Origin: Lysobacter sp. MMG2 | Lineage (GTDB): Bacteria; Pseudomonadota; Gammaproteobacteria; Xanthomonadales; Xanthomonadaceae | Assembly: GCF_016735495.2 (NCBI RefSeq) | Contig: NZ_JAERQY020000001.1 | Span: 1,426,001-1,490,000, forward strand | Length of the DNA: 64,000 nucleotides | Reading direction: 5' to 3' | Shown: positions 6,866-14,598 of the stretch, in pieces | How positions within the stretch are numbered: position 1 is the first letter of the stretch | Layout: every line of letters begins with the position of its first letter | Notes under the pieces: generated by a model | Database searches by the model: none | What the model was told of the DNA's origin: nothing | Seen by the model: only the letters and a program-made list of their open reading frames with translations | Program-made: the position numbers and the translations under genes

Positions 6866-8290
6866 CTAACCGATCGGTCGCGCCGTACGCGCCAGCGCCC
6901 CGAGCGACTCCAGCGCCGACTGGCTGCGCGCATCGAACGGATGCCCGAAATTCAGCCGCAGGCAATGACCGAAGCCGCGACTGGCGGAGAAGATCGGACC
7001 CGGCGCGATGCTGATCCCCGCTTGCAGCGCGCGACGGTGCAGCGTCAGGGCGTCGCGCCCGTCGGGCAGTTCGATCCATGCGAAGTAACCGCCCGAGGCA
7101 CGGGTGACACGCATGCCTTCCGGAAAGCAGGCCGCAACGGCCTCGATGTACGTCGCCTGCTGCGCGGCGAGCGTGGCGCGCAGTCGGCGCAGGTGGCGGT
7201 CGTAGCCGCCGCCCTGCAGGTAGCGGCTGATCGCGTGTTGCGCCGGCACGTTGGTGTTGAGTGTGGTGGTGAGCTTGTTGCGCGCGATGGTCTCGCGGAA
7301 CCGGCCCGCCGCAACCCAGCCGATGCGGTAGCCCGGCGCCAGGCATTTGGAGAACGAGGAGCAATGCAGCACGCCCCCCTCGCGGTCGTGCGCCTTGGCC
7401 GGCAGCGGACGCTGGGCGCCGTGGTGCAGCTCGGCGTAGACGTCGTCCTCGATCAGCGGGATGCCGTGTCGCGCGAGCAGCGCGACGAGATCCCGCTTGG
7501 CCGCATCGGGCATGGTCGCGCCGAGCGGATTGTGGAACGTCGGCATGAGCCAGCATGCGCGCGGCGAATGGCGCAGGATCGACCGCTCCAGAGCCTCCAG
7601 GTCGACACCGTCGCGCGGATGCGTGGGCACTTCCACCGCACGCAGGCCGTTGCGCTCCAGCGACTGCAGCGCGGCGTAGAAACAGGGCGATTCCACCAGC
7701 ACCGCGTCGCCGGGACGGGTTATCGCGGCAATGGCCAGATTCAACGCTTCCAGCGCACCGTTGGTGACGATGATTTCCTCGGCCGGCACCTCGATGCCGT
7801 CGATCAAGTAACGCAGGCTGATCTGGCGGCGCAGTTCGCCCAGTCCGGGCGTGAGGTCGTCCACGGTGCTCCACGGGTCCAGCTCCTGCGCGGCCGAGGC
7901 GACGGCTCGACCGAGGCGGGCCAGCGGAAACAGCAGCGGGCTGGGGAAGGCCGAGCCGAATGGCACCAGCTCGCGCCGCATCGCCGATTGCAGCACCTCT
8001 AACACCAGATCGCTGACATCCACCGGACGCGAGTCCCCGTCCGGTCGCGACGCGGCCTCGGGCTCCGGCGGCAGGCGCGGCGGGTGGGCGGCGACGTAGT
8101 AGCCCGAACGCGCGCGTGACTCGATCAGGCCGCGCGCCTCCAGCAGGTAGTACGCCTGGAAGACCGTGGACGGGCTGAGCCGGCGCGCGGCCGTGGTCTG
8201 GCGCACCGACGGCAGGCGGTCCCCCGGGTGGAACACGCCGGACTGGATCGAGCGGGCCAGATCGTCGGCCAGGGCTTCGTAGCGCTTCAC
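6866..8290 (-). CDS. MocR-type PLP-dependent GntR-family regulator
   Basis: A 474-residue transcription factor with an N-terminal GntR winged helix (about 1-70: GDRLPSVRQTTAARRLSPST) fused to a fold-type-I aminotransferase domain. PLP-site marks are NGALEALNLA, PTFHNPLG, EDDVYAELHH and CSSFSKCLAPGYRIGW, where the Lys would form the Schiff base. MocR proteins usually control a divergent gene, sometimes for amino-acid or vitamin metabolism, and use the aminotransferase domain as sensor. Here the divergent genes are two small membrane proteins just before the cbb3 operon. Two identical 13-bp direct repeats in the intergenic region are likely its operator. Effector unknown. Confidence 0.88.
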   Translation of the reverse strand: MKRYEALADDLARSIQSGVFHPGDRLPSVRQTTAARRLSPSTVFQAYYLLEARGLIESRARSGYYVAAHPPRLPPEPEAASRPDGDSRPVDVSDLVLEVLQSAMRRELVPFGSAFPSPLLFPLARLGRAVASAAQELDPWSTVDDLTPGLGELRRQISLRYLIDGIEVPAEEIIVTNGALEALNLAIAAITRPGDAVLVESPCFYAALQSLERNGLRAVEVPTHPRDGVDLEALERSILRHSPRACWLMPTFHNPLGATMPDAAKRDLVALLARHGIPLIEDDVYAELHHGAQRPLPAKAHDREGGVLHCSSFSKCLAPGYRIGWVAAGRFRETIARNKLTTTLNTNVPAQHAISRYLQGGGYDRHLRRLRATLAAQQATYIEAVAACFPEGMRVTRASGGYFAWIELPDGRDALTLHRRALQAGISIAPGPIFSASRGFGHCLRLNFGHPFDARSQSALESLGALARTARPIG

Positions 8291-8297
8291 CGGGAGG

Positions 8298-8310
8298 CAA
8301 CTGATACGGT
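8298..8310. promoter_or_regulatory. MocR operator half-site, proximal copy
   Basis: CAACTGATACGGT, identical and in the same orientation as the copy at 8337-8349, 39 bases away. It lies within the leader of the MocR gene, just before its start codon. Tandem direct repeats in the regulator-target gap are typical of MocR/PdxR binding regions. Confidence 0.6.
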
Positions 8311-8327
8311 TTTTCTGTCGAATTCTG

Positions 8328-8333
8328 ATTCTA
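8328..8333 (-). promoter_or_regulatory. candidate -10 of the MocR gene
   Basis: Reading leftwards, TAGAAT matches TATAAT at five of six positions. The distal operator copy (8337-8349) sits over the -35/spacer region and the proximal copy just after the predicted start of transcription, an arrangement suited to autorepression. A good -35 is not visible. Confidence 0.35.
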
Positions 8334-8336
8334 CTT

Positions 8337-8349
8337 CAACTGATACGGT
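8337..8349. promoter_or_regulatory. MocR operator half-site, distal copy
   Basis: Second exact copy of CAACTGATACGGT. The 39-base offset puts the two copies on nearly the same face of the helix (slightly under four turns). It is 40 bases before the GTG of the divergent membrane-protein gene. Confidence 0.6.
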
Positions 8350-8388
8350 CGCCCTAGACTGCGGCCACTTCCCCCGCCCGAGCCTGCC

Positions 8389-8715
8389 GTGTCCGAAGGC
8401 GTCCAGCTGCACCTCGCCCTGATCCTGTTCGCGCCGTGGTTCGCGGTGCTGTCGGTTTTGTTCTGGCGCTATCCGCGACAACCGCGCGGCCCGGCCCGCT
8501 CGCTGTTCGACACGGTTGCGCTGACGCTGGCAACGGCCGCCGCTTTCGGCGGCATGTACTGGGGCATGGCGCACGCGGACGCGGGTTTCGGCCCGATGTG
8601 GAAGCAGGTCTTCGCCACCTCGATCGCCTATGGCCTGTACCTGGGCGTGATGGCGGTGGCGTTGGTCGCTCGCATCCGCTGGCTGGCGCGCGCGTCCTCC
8701 TTCTCTCCTACCTGA
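8389..8715 (+). CDS. small three-helix membrane protein
   Basis: A 108-residue membrane protein beginning with GTG (VSEGVQLHLAL). Hydrophobic stretches at about 8-25, 42-60 and 73-92 would be three membrane spans; WRYPRQPRGPARS is the first positively charged loop. It is divergent from the MocR gene and followed after 10 bases by a DUF2909 protein, then the cbb3 operon. I recognise no domain; its place suggests a link to oxidase biogenesis or to whatever the MocR regulator controls. Confidence 0.65.
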   Translation: MSEGVQLHLALILFAPWFAVLSVLFWRYPRQPRGPARSLFDTVALTLATAAAFGGMYWGMAHADAGFGPMWKQVFATSIAYGLYLGVMAVALVARIRWLARASSFSPT

Positions 8716-8725
8716 TGGGCTGCCC

Positions 8726-8932
8726 ATGAAGACCCTGATCGTTGTCGGATTCCTCGCCCTGATCGTCTACAACCTCGGCGCCGCGCTGTTCTACATGCTC
8801 ACCGACCGAGGTGAGAGCAAGCGCGCGGTCAACGCCCTGACGCGTCGCATCGGGTTGTCCATCGCCCTGATCGCAATGGTCGCCGTCGGCATCGCCAGTG
8901 GCTTCATCCAGCCCCACGCGGTCGGCGCCTGA
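8726..8932 (+). CDS. DUF2909 twin-transmembrane protein
   Basis: A 68-residue protein with two membrane helices (about 3-23 and 43-60) around a charged loop [16 protein letters not shown], ending FIQPHAVGA. The loop and the closing Gln-Pro-His pattern fit the DUF2909 family, which is often found beside terminal oxidase genes in beta- and gammaproteobacteria. It lies 140 bases before ccoN but upstream of the Fnr box, so it belongs to a different transcript. Confidence 0.75.
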   Translation: MKTLIVVGFLALIVYNLGAALFYMLTDRGESKRAVNALTRRIGLSIALIAMVAVGIASGFIQPHAVGA

Positions 8933-8991
8933 CAGCCGCCGAACGGTCCTCCGCGCGCGCGCGGTTGCGTTTGAATGGCGTGGCCGGCGCT

Positions 8992-9005
8992 TTGATCGAG
9001 ATCAA
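8992..9005. promoter_or_regulatory. Fnr box of the ccoN operon
   Basis: TTGAT-CGAG-ATCAA is a perfect Fnr consensus palindrome. It stands 29 bases before a -10-like TAACAT (9028-9033), which places the box centre at -41.5 relative to a start of transcription near 9040, the class II activator position. Confidence 0.9.
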
Positions 9006-9027
9006 GCGCCCAATGTGAACGGGTTCC

Positions 9028-9033
9028 TAACAT
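9028..9033 (+). promoter_or_regulatory. -10 element of the ccoN promoter
   Basis: TAACAT matches TATAAT at four of six positions and has the exact spacing from the Fnr box expected of a class II Fnr-dependent promoter. No -35 hexamer is needed there because the activator covers it. Leader to the ccoN ATG would be about 32 bases. Confidence 0.65.
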
Positions 9034-9071
9034 GCCGCCGACCCCGGCCTACCGCTCGGGAGTGCCTACCC

Positions 9072-10511
9072 ATGCAAACCCAACCCGAAACTTATAACGA
9101 CAAGATCGTGCGCCAGTTCACCGCGATGACGGTGGTCTGGGGCATCGTCGGCATGCTGGTAGGCGTAATCATCGCCGCCCAGCTGTACTGGCCGGCGCTC
9201 AACTTCGACCTCCCATGGCTCAGCTACGGCCGACTGCGACCACTGCACACCAATGCGGTGATCTTCGCCTTCGGCGGTTGCGCGCTGTTCGCCACCAGCT
9301 ACCACGTCGTCCAGCGTACGTGCCACGTGCGCCTGGCCTTCGACAAGCTGGCAGCCTTCACGTTCTGGGGCTGGCAACTGGTAATCGTCGCCGCCGCCGT
9401 CACCCTGCCGCTGGGCCTCACCCAGGGCAAGGAATACGCCGAGCTGGAATGGCCGATCGACCTGCTGATCGCCGTCGTGTGGGTGAGCTACGGTGTGGTC
9501 TTCTTCGGCACCATCGTCAAGCGCCGCGTCAAGCACATCTACGTGGCCAACTGGTTCTACGGCGCGATGATCATCACCATCGCCCTGCTGCACATCGTCA
9601 ACAACCTGGCGATGCCGGTGGGCGCGTTCAAGTCGTACTCGCTCTACACCGGCGCGGTCGATGCGATGGCGCAGTGGTGGTATGGGCATAACGCGGTCGG
9701 TTTCTTCCTGACCGCCGGCTTCCTGGGAATGATGTACTACTTCGTCCCCAAGCAGGCCAATCGCCCGGTCTACTCGTACCGGCTGTCGATCGTGCACTTC
9801 TGGGCGCTGATCGCCATCTACATGTGGGCCGGCCCGCACCATCTGCAGTACACCGCGCTGCCGGACTGGGCGCAGTCGCTGGGCATGGTGTTCTCGCTGG
9901 TGCTGCTGGCGCCCAGCTGGGGCGGTGCGATCAACGGCGTCATGACGCTCTCGGGCGCATGGGACAAGCTGCGCACCGATCCGATCCTGAAGTTCCTCAT
10001 CGTCGCCGTGTCGTTCTACATGATCGCGACCTTCGAGGGACCGATGATGTCGATCAAAACGGTCAACTCGCTCTCGCACTACACCGACTGGACCGTCGGC
10101 CACGTCCACGCCGGTGCGCTGGGCTGGGTCGCGATGATCTCCGTCGGCGCCGTCTACTCGATGCTGCCGCGCCTGCTGGGTCAGGAGCGCATGTATTCGG
10201 TGAAGGCGATCGACCTGCACTTCTGGCTGCACACCATCGGCGTGGTGTTCTACATCGCCTCGATGTGGATCGCCGGCGTGATGCAGGGCCTGATGTGGCG
10301 CGCCACCAACCCCGACGGCACGCTGACCTACAGTTTCGTCGAAGCACTCAACGCCACGTATCCGTACTACCTGGGCCGACTGGCCGGTGGTGTGATCGTG
10401 CTGAGCGGCATGTTCGTGATGGCCTGGAACGTGATCCGTACCTGGCAGCAGGCGCGTGACCTCGTCCCGACGCCCGTGCTTCCGCCCGACACTGCGAACG
10501 CACACGCCTGA
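9072..10511 (+). CDS. ccoN: cbb3-type cytochrome c oxidase subunit I
   Basis: The 479-residue catalytic subunit of the high-affinity cbb3 oxidase, an integral inner-membrane protein with about 12 helices that reduces O2 and pumps protons. Visible family marks are [14 protein letters not shown] (low-spin haem His), [16 protein letters not shown] (Cu-B His about 206), [15 protein letters not shown] and [12 protein letters not shown] (distal His ligands of the haems). GGGAG 9 bases upstream supports ATG 9072; the frame runs open to 8898 only by chance. First gene of the Fnr-box-led operon ccoNOQP-(97 aa)-GHIS. Confidence 0.97.
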   Translation: MQTQPETYNDKIVRQFTAMTVVWGIVGMLVGVIIAAQLYWPALNFDLPWLSYGRLRPLHTNAVIFAFGGCALFATSYHVVQRTCHVRLAFDKLAAFTFWGWQLVIVAAAVTLPLGLTQGKEYAELEWPIDLLIAVVWVSYGVVFFGTIVKRRVKHIYVANWFYGAMIITIALLHIVNNLAMPVGAFKSYSLYTGAVDAMAQWWYGHNAVGFFLTAGFLGMMYYFVPKQANRPVYSYRLSIVHFWALIAIYMWAGPHHLQYTALPDWAQSLGMVFSLVLLAPSWGGAINGVMTLSGAWDKLRTDPILKFLIVAVSFYMIATFEGPMMSIKTVNSLSHYTDWTVGHVHAGALGWVAMISVGAVYSMLPRLLGQERMYSVKAIDLHFWLHTIGVVFYIASMWIAGVMQGLMWRATNPDGTLTYSFVEALNATYPYYLGRLAGGVIVLSGMFVMAWNVIRTWQQARDLVPTPVLPPDTANAHA

Positions 10512-10521
10512 GGCCGCCCAG

Positions 10522-11136
10522 ATGAGTCATTCTCACGAGAAAGTCGAAACCAACGTCGGCCTGATGGCGGTGCTGATCGCCGTGGCCGTCTCCTTCGGTG
10601 GTCTGGCGGAAATCGTCCCGCTGATGCACCAGGCCGAAGCCATCGAACCGTTGCCGGGCGTGAAGCCCTACCCCGCGCTGCAACTCGCCGGACGCGACGT
10701 CTACGTCCGCGAGGGCTGCTACAACTGCCACTCGCAGATGGTGCGCACGCTGCGCTTCGAGACCGAACGCTACGGCCATTACTCGCTCGCGGGCGAATCG
10801 GTCTACGACCGTCCGTTCCAGTGGGGCAGCAAGCGCACCGGACCCGACCTGGCACGCGTCGGCGGCCGCTACTCCGACGACTGGCACCGCGTGCACCTGC
10901 TGAACCCGCGCGATGTCGTGCCCGAATCCAACATGCCCGGTTTCCCGTGGCTGGCGAAGAACACGGTCGACGGCGCGCAGGTCGAAGACCGCATGCGTGC
11001 GCTCAAGACCATCGGCGATCCGTACACGGCCGCCGATATCGCCGGCGCGAAGGCTGCCGTCGAGGGCAAGACCGAACTCGACGCCGTCGTCGCTTATCTG
11101 CAAGGTCTCGGTCGCCATGCGCCGAGGGGAGGCTGA
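10522..11136 (+). CDS. ccoO: cbb3 oxidase subunit II, mono-haem cytochrome c
   Basis: A 204-residue membrane-anchored cytochrome c that passes electrons to CcoN. One N-terminal helix (about 12-32) anchors a periplasmic domain; the haem c site is CYNCH at residues 66-70, in the typical context [12 protein letters not shown], with later Met ligand candidates. Starts 10 bases after ccoN and ends one base before ccoQ. Length and motif order are normal for CcoO. Confidence 0.96.
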   Translation: MSHSHEKVETNVGLMAVLIAVAVSFGGLAEIVPLMHQAEAIEPLPGVKPYPALQLAGRDVYVREGCYNCHSQMVRTLRFETERYGHYSLAGESVYDRPFQWGSKRTGPDLARVGGRYSDDWHRVHLLNPRDVVPESNMPGFPWLAKNTVDGAQVEDRMRALKTIGDPYTAADIAGAKAAVEGKTELDAVVAYLQGLGRHAPRGG

Positions 11137-11137
11137 G

Positions 11138-11278
11138 ATGCTGTCCGGAATCGTGACAACCGTGCTGCTGGTGCTGTTCGTGGCCGGCTGGATCTGGGTG
11201 TGGAGCCCGAGACGAAAGAAAGAATTCGATGCGGCGGCGCGACTGCCGCTCGATGAAAGTAAGGAGATGCCGCAATGA
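11138..11278 (+). CDS. ccoQ: cbb3 oxidase subunit CcoQ
   Basis: A 46-residue one-helix protein, MLSGIVTTVLLVLFVAGWIW, followed by basic VWSPRRKKEF and an acidic tail DESKEMPQ. CcoQ stabilises the interaction of CcoP with the CcoNO core. GGGAGG lies about 7 bases before ATG 11138; the stop overlaps the ccoP start as ATGA. Confidence 0.88.
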   Translation: MLSGIVTTVLLVLFVAGWIWVWSPRRKKEFDAAARLPLDESKEMPQ

Positions 11279-12207
11279 GCGCCGGCTGGTCGTGGTTCGT
11301 GATCGCGCTGGTCGCGATCAATATTCTGGGTTGCGTGTGGCTGATCTGGTGGACCGGCAAGCGCCGGCCGGGCGATCCCGCCCCCACCGACACCAGCCAT
11401 GTGTGGGACGGCACCCTCACCGAGTACAACAAACCGATGCCGCGGTGGTGGATCAACCTGTTCTACATCACCATCGTCTTCGCCATCGGCTACCTCATCT
11501 ACTTCCCGGGCCTGGGCGCGTATGCAGGCGTGAGCAAGTGGAGCTCCGCCAAGGAGCAGGCGGCCGACAAGGCACGCGACGACGCCAAGCTCGAGGCCGC
11601 CTTCGCGCCGTACGCAGGCAAGTCGATCGACGTCATCGCGCATGATCCCAAGGCCGTGGCGCTGGGCCGCTCCATCTTCAACAACACCTGCGCCACCTGC
11701 CATGGTTCGACCGCGCAGGGTGCCATCGGCTATCCCAACCTGACCGACCAGGTCTGGCACTGGGGCGGCACGCCCGACGACGTGCTGCATTCGGTGCTCG
11801 ACGGCCGCGAAGGCGTGATGCCCGAATGGGGCAAGGTGCTGACCGGCATGGGCGGCGACAACGCGGTGGACTACGTGGCGGCCTACGTGCGCACGCTGTC
11901 GGATCCGGACAGCATGCAGAACAACTACATGGCTGCTCAGGGCAAGTCGCTCTACGAGGGCGTGTGCATCGCCTGTCACGGCGTCGACGGCAAGGGCAAC
12001 ACCGCCATGGGCGCGCCGGATCTCACCGACGACTACTGGCTGTACGGCAACAGCAGCGACAGCCTGCGCCAGACGATCAGCAACGGCCGTCACGGCGTGA
12101 TGCCCGCATGGCGCCAGACGCTCGGCGAGACCCGCGCACGCCTGGCCGCGGCCTATGTCTGGTCGCTGTCCCACCCGACCAAGCCTCCCATTACCGCCGC
12201 GAAGTGA
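11275..12207 (+). CDS. ccoP: cbb3 oxidase subunit III, di-haem cytochrome c
   Basis: A 310-residue membrane-bound di-haem cytochrome that brings electrons into the oxidase. Two N-terminal helices (about 6-27 and 58-78, the latter after MPRWWINLFYITI) are followed by two cytochrome c domains with haem sites CATCH at 139-143 and CIACH at 231-235, each with a downstream MPxW methionine ligand (EGVMPEWG, HGVMPAWR). Coupled to ccoQ by a 4-base overlap. Confidence 0.96.
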   Translation: MSAGWSWFVIALVAINILGCVWLIWWTGKRRPGDPAPTDTSHVWDGTLTEYNKPMPRWWINLFYITIVFAIGYLIYFPGLGAYAGVSKWSSAKEQAADKARDDAKLEAAFAPYAGKSIDVIAHDPKAVALGRSIFNNTCATCHGSTAQGAIGYPNLTDQVWHWGGTPDDVLHSVLDGREGVMPEWGKVLTGMGGDNAVDYVAAYVRTLSDPDSMQNNYMAAQGKSLYEGVCIACHGVDGKGNTAMGAPDLTDDYWLYGNSSDSLRQTISNGRHGVMPAWRQTLGETRARLAAAYVWSLSHPTKPPITAAK

Positions 12208-12228
12208 CCACCCCATGAGGGGCACGCC

Positions 12229-12522
12229 ATGACCGTGCAGGAACCGCGATTCGACCACCCGCCCCGACCGCTCTCGCAGCGGCTCGGGGCGATCCTTTGG
12301 CCAAGCTTCTTTGCCGCCTGCGTGGCGACGATGGTGTTCTTCGCCTTCGTCGACCCGCTCGCACTGCGCGACATGACGTTCCCCCACCTGCCGATGACGC
12401 GCACGCTCGGGTACAGCCTGGGCTTTTTCATGTTCTGGGTGGCCACCGCCGCCTCCAGCGCATTCACCTGGGTGCTGCTGCGCCCGGCCAGTCGTTTCAA
12501 CCGGCCGCTTCGGCCGGAGTAG
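12229..12522 (+). CDS. membrane protein between ccoP and ccoG
   Basis: A 97-residue protein with two hydrophobic helices (about 24-43 and 60-85) separated by LALRDMTFPHLPMTRTLGY. GAGGGG precedes the ATG by about 8 bases. It lies 21 bases after ccoP and 13 before ccoG, so it is part of the operon. It is not one of the standard cco genes; I have no family name, but proteins of this size at this place seem usual in Xanthomonadaceae. A role in oxidase assembly or stability is inference from position only. Confidence 0.75.
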   Translation: MTVQEPRFDHPPRPLSQRLGAILWPSFFAACVATMVFFAFVDPLALRDMTFPHLPMTRTLGYSLGFFMFWVATAASSAFTWVLLRPASRFNRPLRPE

Positions 12523-12535
12523 TACCGGACCTGCA

Positions 12536-14089
12536 ATGAGCAAGAAAATCACGATCGACCTTGTCGAAGACACCGGCAGCGCGCTGTACGTCAGCGAGCG
12601 CAAGATCTACCCGCGCAGCGTGAGCGGTGTGTTCCAGACCTGGCGAAATGTCGCGGTCGTGGTGTTGCTGGGCATGTTCTACGTGTTCCCCTGGCTGCGC
12701 TGGGACGGACGTCAGGCGGTGCTTTTCGACCTGCCGGCGCGCAAGTTCTACGTGTTCGGGCTGAACTTCTGGCCGCAGGATTTCTTCCTGCTCTCGGTGC
12801 TGCTGATCATCGCCGGCCTGACGCTGTTCTTCTTCACCGCGTTGGCCGGCCGCCTGTGGTGCGGCTTCGCCTGCCCGCAGACGGTGTGGACGGAAGTGTT
12901 CCTGTGGATGGAGCGCTGGACCGAAGGCGATCGCAACGCGCGCATGAAGCTCGACGCCGGCCCCTGGAACGGCACGAAGGTCTTGCGCAAGGGTGCCAAG
13001 CATCTGCTCTGGCTGGTGTTCGCGCTGTGGACCGGCTTCACCTTCGTCGGCTTCTTCACGCCGATCACCGACCTGGCCGCACGCGTGCCGCTGATTGGCC
13101 AGCCGCCCGGCTGGGGCGGCTGGGAAACGTTCTGGGTGTTGTTCTATGCGCTGGCGACCTGGGGCAACGCCGGCTTCCTGCGCGAGCAGGTCTGCAAGTA
13201 CATGTGCCCGTATGCGCGCTTCCAGAGCGCGATGTTCGACCGCAACACCCTGATCATCGCCTACGACCCGATGCGCGGCGAACCGCGCGGCCCGCGCAAG
13301 CGCGGCCTGGGCAGCGTGCTCGAACGCGCGCGCGGCCTGCTCGATGTCGCCACCGCCTACAACTACGTGTTCCGAGCCGCGCGCCAGGGCAACGCCGTCG
13401 CGCTCGAGGCCGCCGGCACCACCGCCGTCACCGACGTCGGCCTCACCGCCGAACCGCTGCCGAAATTCGCGCCCGAACAACTGGGCGACTGCATCGACTG
13501 CACGATCTGCGTGCAGGTCTGCCCCACCGGCATCGACATCCGCAATGGCCTGCAGTACGAGTGCATCGCCTGCGGCGCGTGCATCGACGCCTGCGATTCG
13601 GTGATGGACAAGATGGGCTACCCCAAGGGCCTGATCCGCTACTCCACGCAGAACGCCATCGACGGCAAGCCCACGCGCGTGGCGCGTCCGCGCGTGCTCG
13701 TCTATGGCACGCTGCTGGCCGCGTTGTGCGTGGCCTGGGCGTGGGGCGTCGGCCATCGCAGTCCGCTCATCGCGGAGGTGCTGCGCGACCGCAACGCGCT
13801 TTACCGCGAGACGGCCGACCAGCGCATCGAGAACACCTACACGCTCAAGCTGATCAACAAGGACATGGAGCCGCGAAGCTTCCGCATCCGCGCGCAGGGC
13901 CAGGCCGGCATCACGCTGGTGGGCGGCGAACAGACCATCGACGCCGCCGCCGAGGAAGTGCTCAACCTGCCTCTGGTACTGTCGGCACCGAAGGACGTAC
14001 ACGGCAAGCAGCCGGTCACCTTCCATGTCGAGCGTACGGACGGCGCGGCCAGCGCCAACGTGGAATCCAACTTCTTCGGACCGATGTGA
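12536..14089 (+). CDS. ccoG: cbb3 oxidase accessory protein CcoG (FixG), 4Fe-4S
   Basis: A 517-residue polyferredoxin-like inner-membrane protein, implicated in reducing Cu(II) for oxidase assembly. About five helices, a conserved membrane-face motif RLWCGFACPQTVWTEVF, then CKYMCPYARFQ near residue 220, and two 4Fe-4S clusters CIDCTICVQVCP near 320 and CIACGACIDACD near 343. The C-terminal periplasmic Ig-like domain (about 400-517) is the FixG_C type. Stop overlaps the ccoH start (TGATG). Confidence 0.95.
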   Translation: MSKKITIDLVEDTGSALYVSERKIYPRSVSGVFQTWRNVAVVVLLGMFYVFPWLRWDGRQAVLFDLPARKFYVFGLNFWPQDFFLLSVLLIIAGLTLFFFTALAGRLWCGFACPQTVWTEVFLWMERWTEGDRNARMKLDAGPWNGTKVLRKGAKHLLWLVFALWTGFTFVGFFTPITDLAARVPLIGQPPGWGGWETFWVLFYALATWGNAGFLREQVCKYMCPYARFQSAMFDRNTLIIAYDPMRGEPRGPRKRGLGSVLERARGLLDVATAYNYVFRAARQGNAVALEAAGTTAVTDVGLTAEPLPKFAPEQLGDCIDCTICVQVCPTGIDIRNGLQYECIACGACIDACDSVMDKMGYPKGLIRYSTQNAIDGKPTRVARPRVLVYGTLLAALCVAWAWGVGHRSPLIAEVLRDRNALYRETADQRIENTYTLKLINKDMEPRSFRIRAQGQAGITLVGGEQTIDAAAEEVLNLPLVLSAPKDVHGKQPVTFHVERTDGAASANVESNFFGPM

Positions 14090-14598
14090 TGGAACAGCGC
14101 GGACGCACCCGCAATCCCGTGATGTGGCTGGTGATCGGACTGCCGATCCTGGCCGTGGTGGCCGGCGTCGGGCTGGTCGTGATCGCGCTGCGCAGCGGCG
14201 GCGACGACGCCGTCATCGACACCGTGCAGCGCACCGCGCAGATCCAGACGACCGAACTCGGCCCCGACGAGCGCGCGCGGGAGATGAAACTCTCCGCGGT
14301 GCTGCGCGTGGATCGCCGTGGCGTCGAGCTGCTGCCCGTGGACGGTGGTTTCGGCGACGGCCAGGTGCCGCGCGATGTGCCGCTGACCCTCGCGCTGTCG
14401 CACCCGAGCCAGGCCACACAAGACCGCACGCTCGAACTCCGGCCCAGCGAGCTGGGCTGGCACGCGGACGTGGACCTCCCGCTCGACCACGACTGGCTCC
14501 TGCAACTCACCCCGAACGACCGGCAGTGGCGTCTGCACGGCCGCCTCGTCGCCGGCCAGCAGGCCGCGCACCTGGCGCCGGCGCTCGCCGGCGAATGA
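14089..14598 (+). CDS. ccoH: FixH/CcoH family protein
   Basis: A 169-residue single-pass membrane protein: cytoplasmic MEQRGRTRNP, one helix (about 11-34), then a periplasmic domain with VPLTLALSHPSQATQDRTLEL, the FixH pattern. CcoH is needed for stable cbb3 assembly. It is coupled by overlapping codons to ccoG before it and ccoI after it. The family is poorly conserved, so its place in the operon carries much of the weight. Confidence 0.88.
   Translation: MEQRGRTRNPVMWLVIGLPILAVVAGVGLVVIALRSGGDDAVIDTVQRTAQIQTTELGPDERAREMKLSAVLRVDRRGVELLPVDGGFGDGQVPRDVPLTLALSHPSQATQDRTLELRPSELGWHADVDLPLDHDWLLQLTPNDRQWRLHGRLVAGQQAAHLAPALAGE

Noticed and set aside
5277-8300. A frame continuous with the transglycosylase gene, open for 1275 codons on the minus strand
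   Set aside because: It runs antisense to hemN and in another frame of the MocR gene; its residues are Arg/Ala/Gly-rich with no fold pattern, as expected from high GC.
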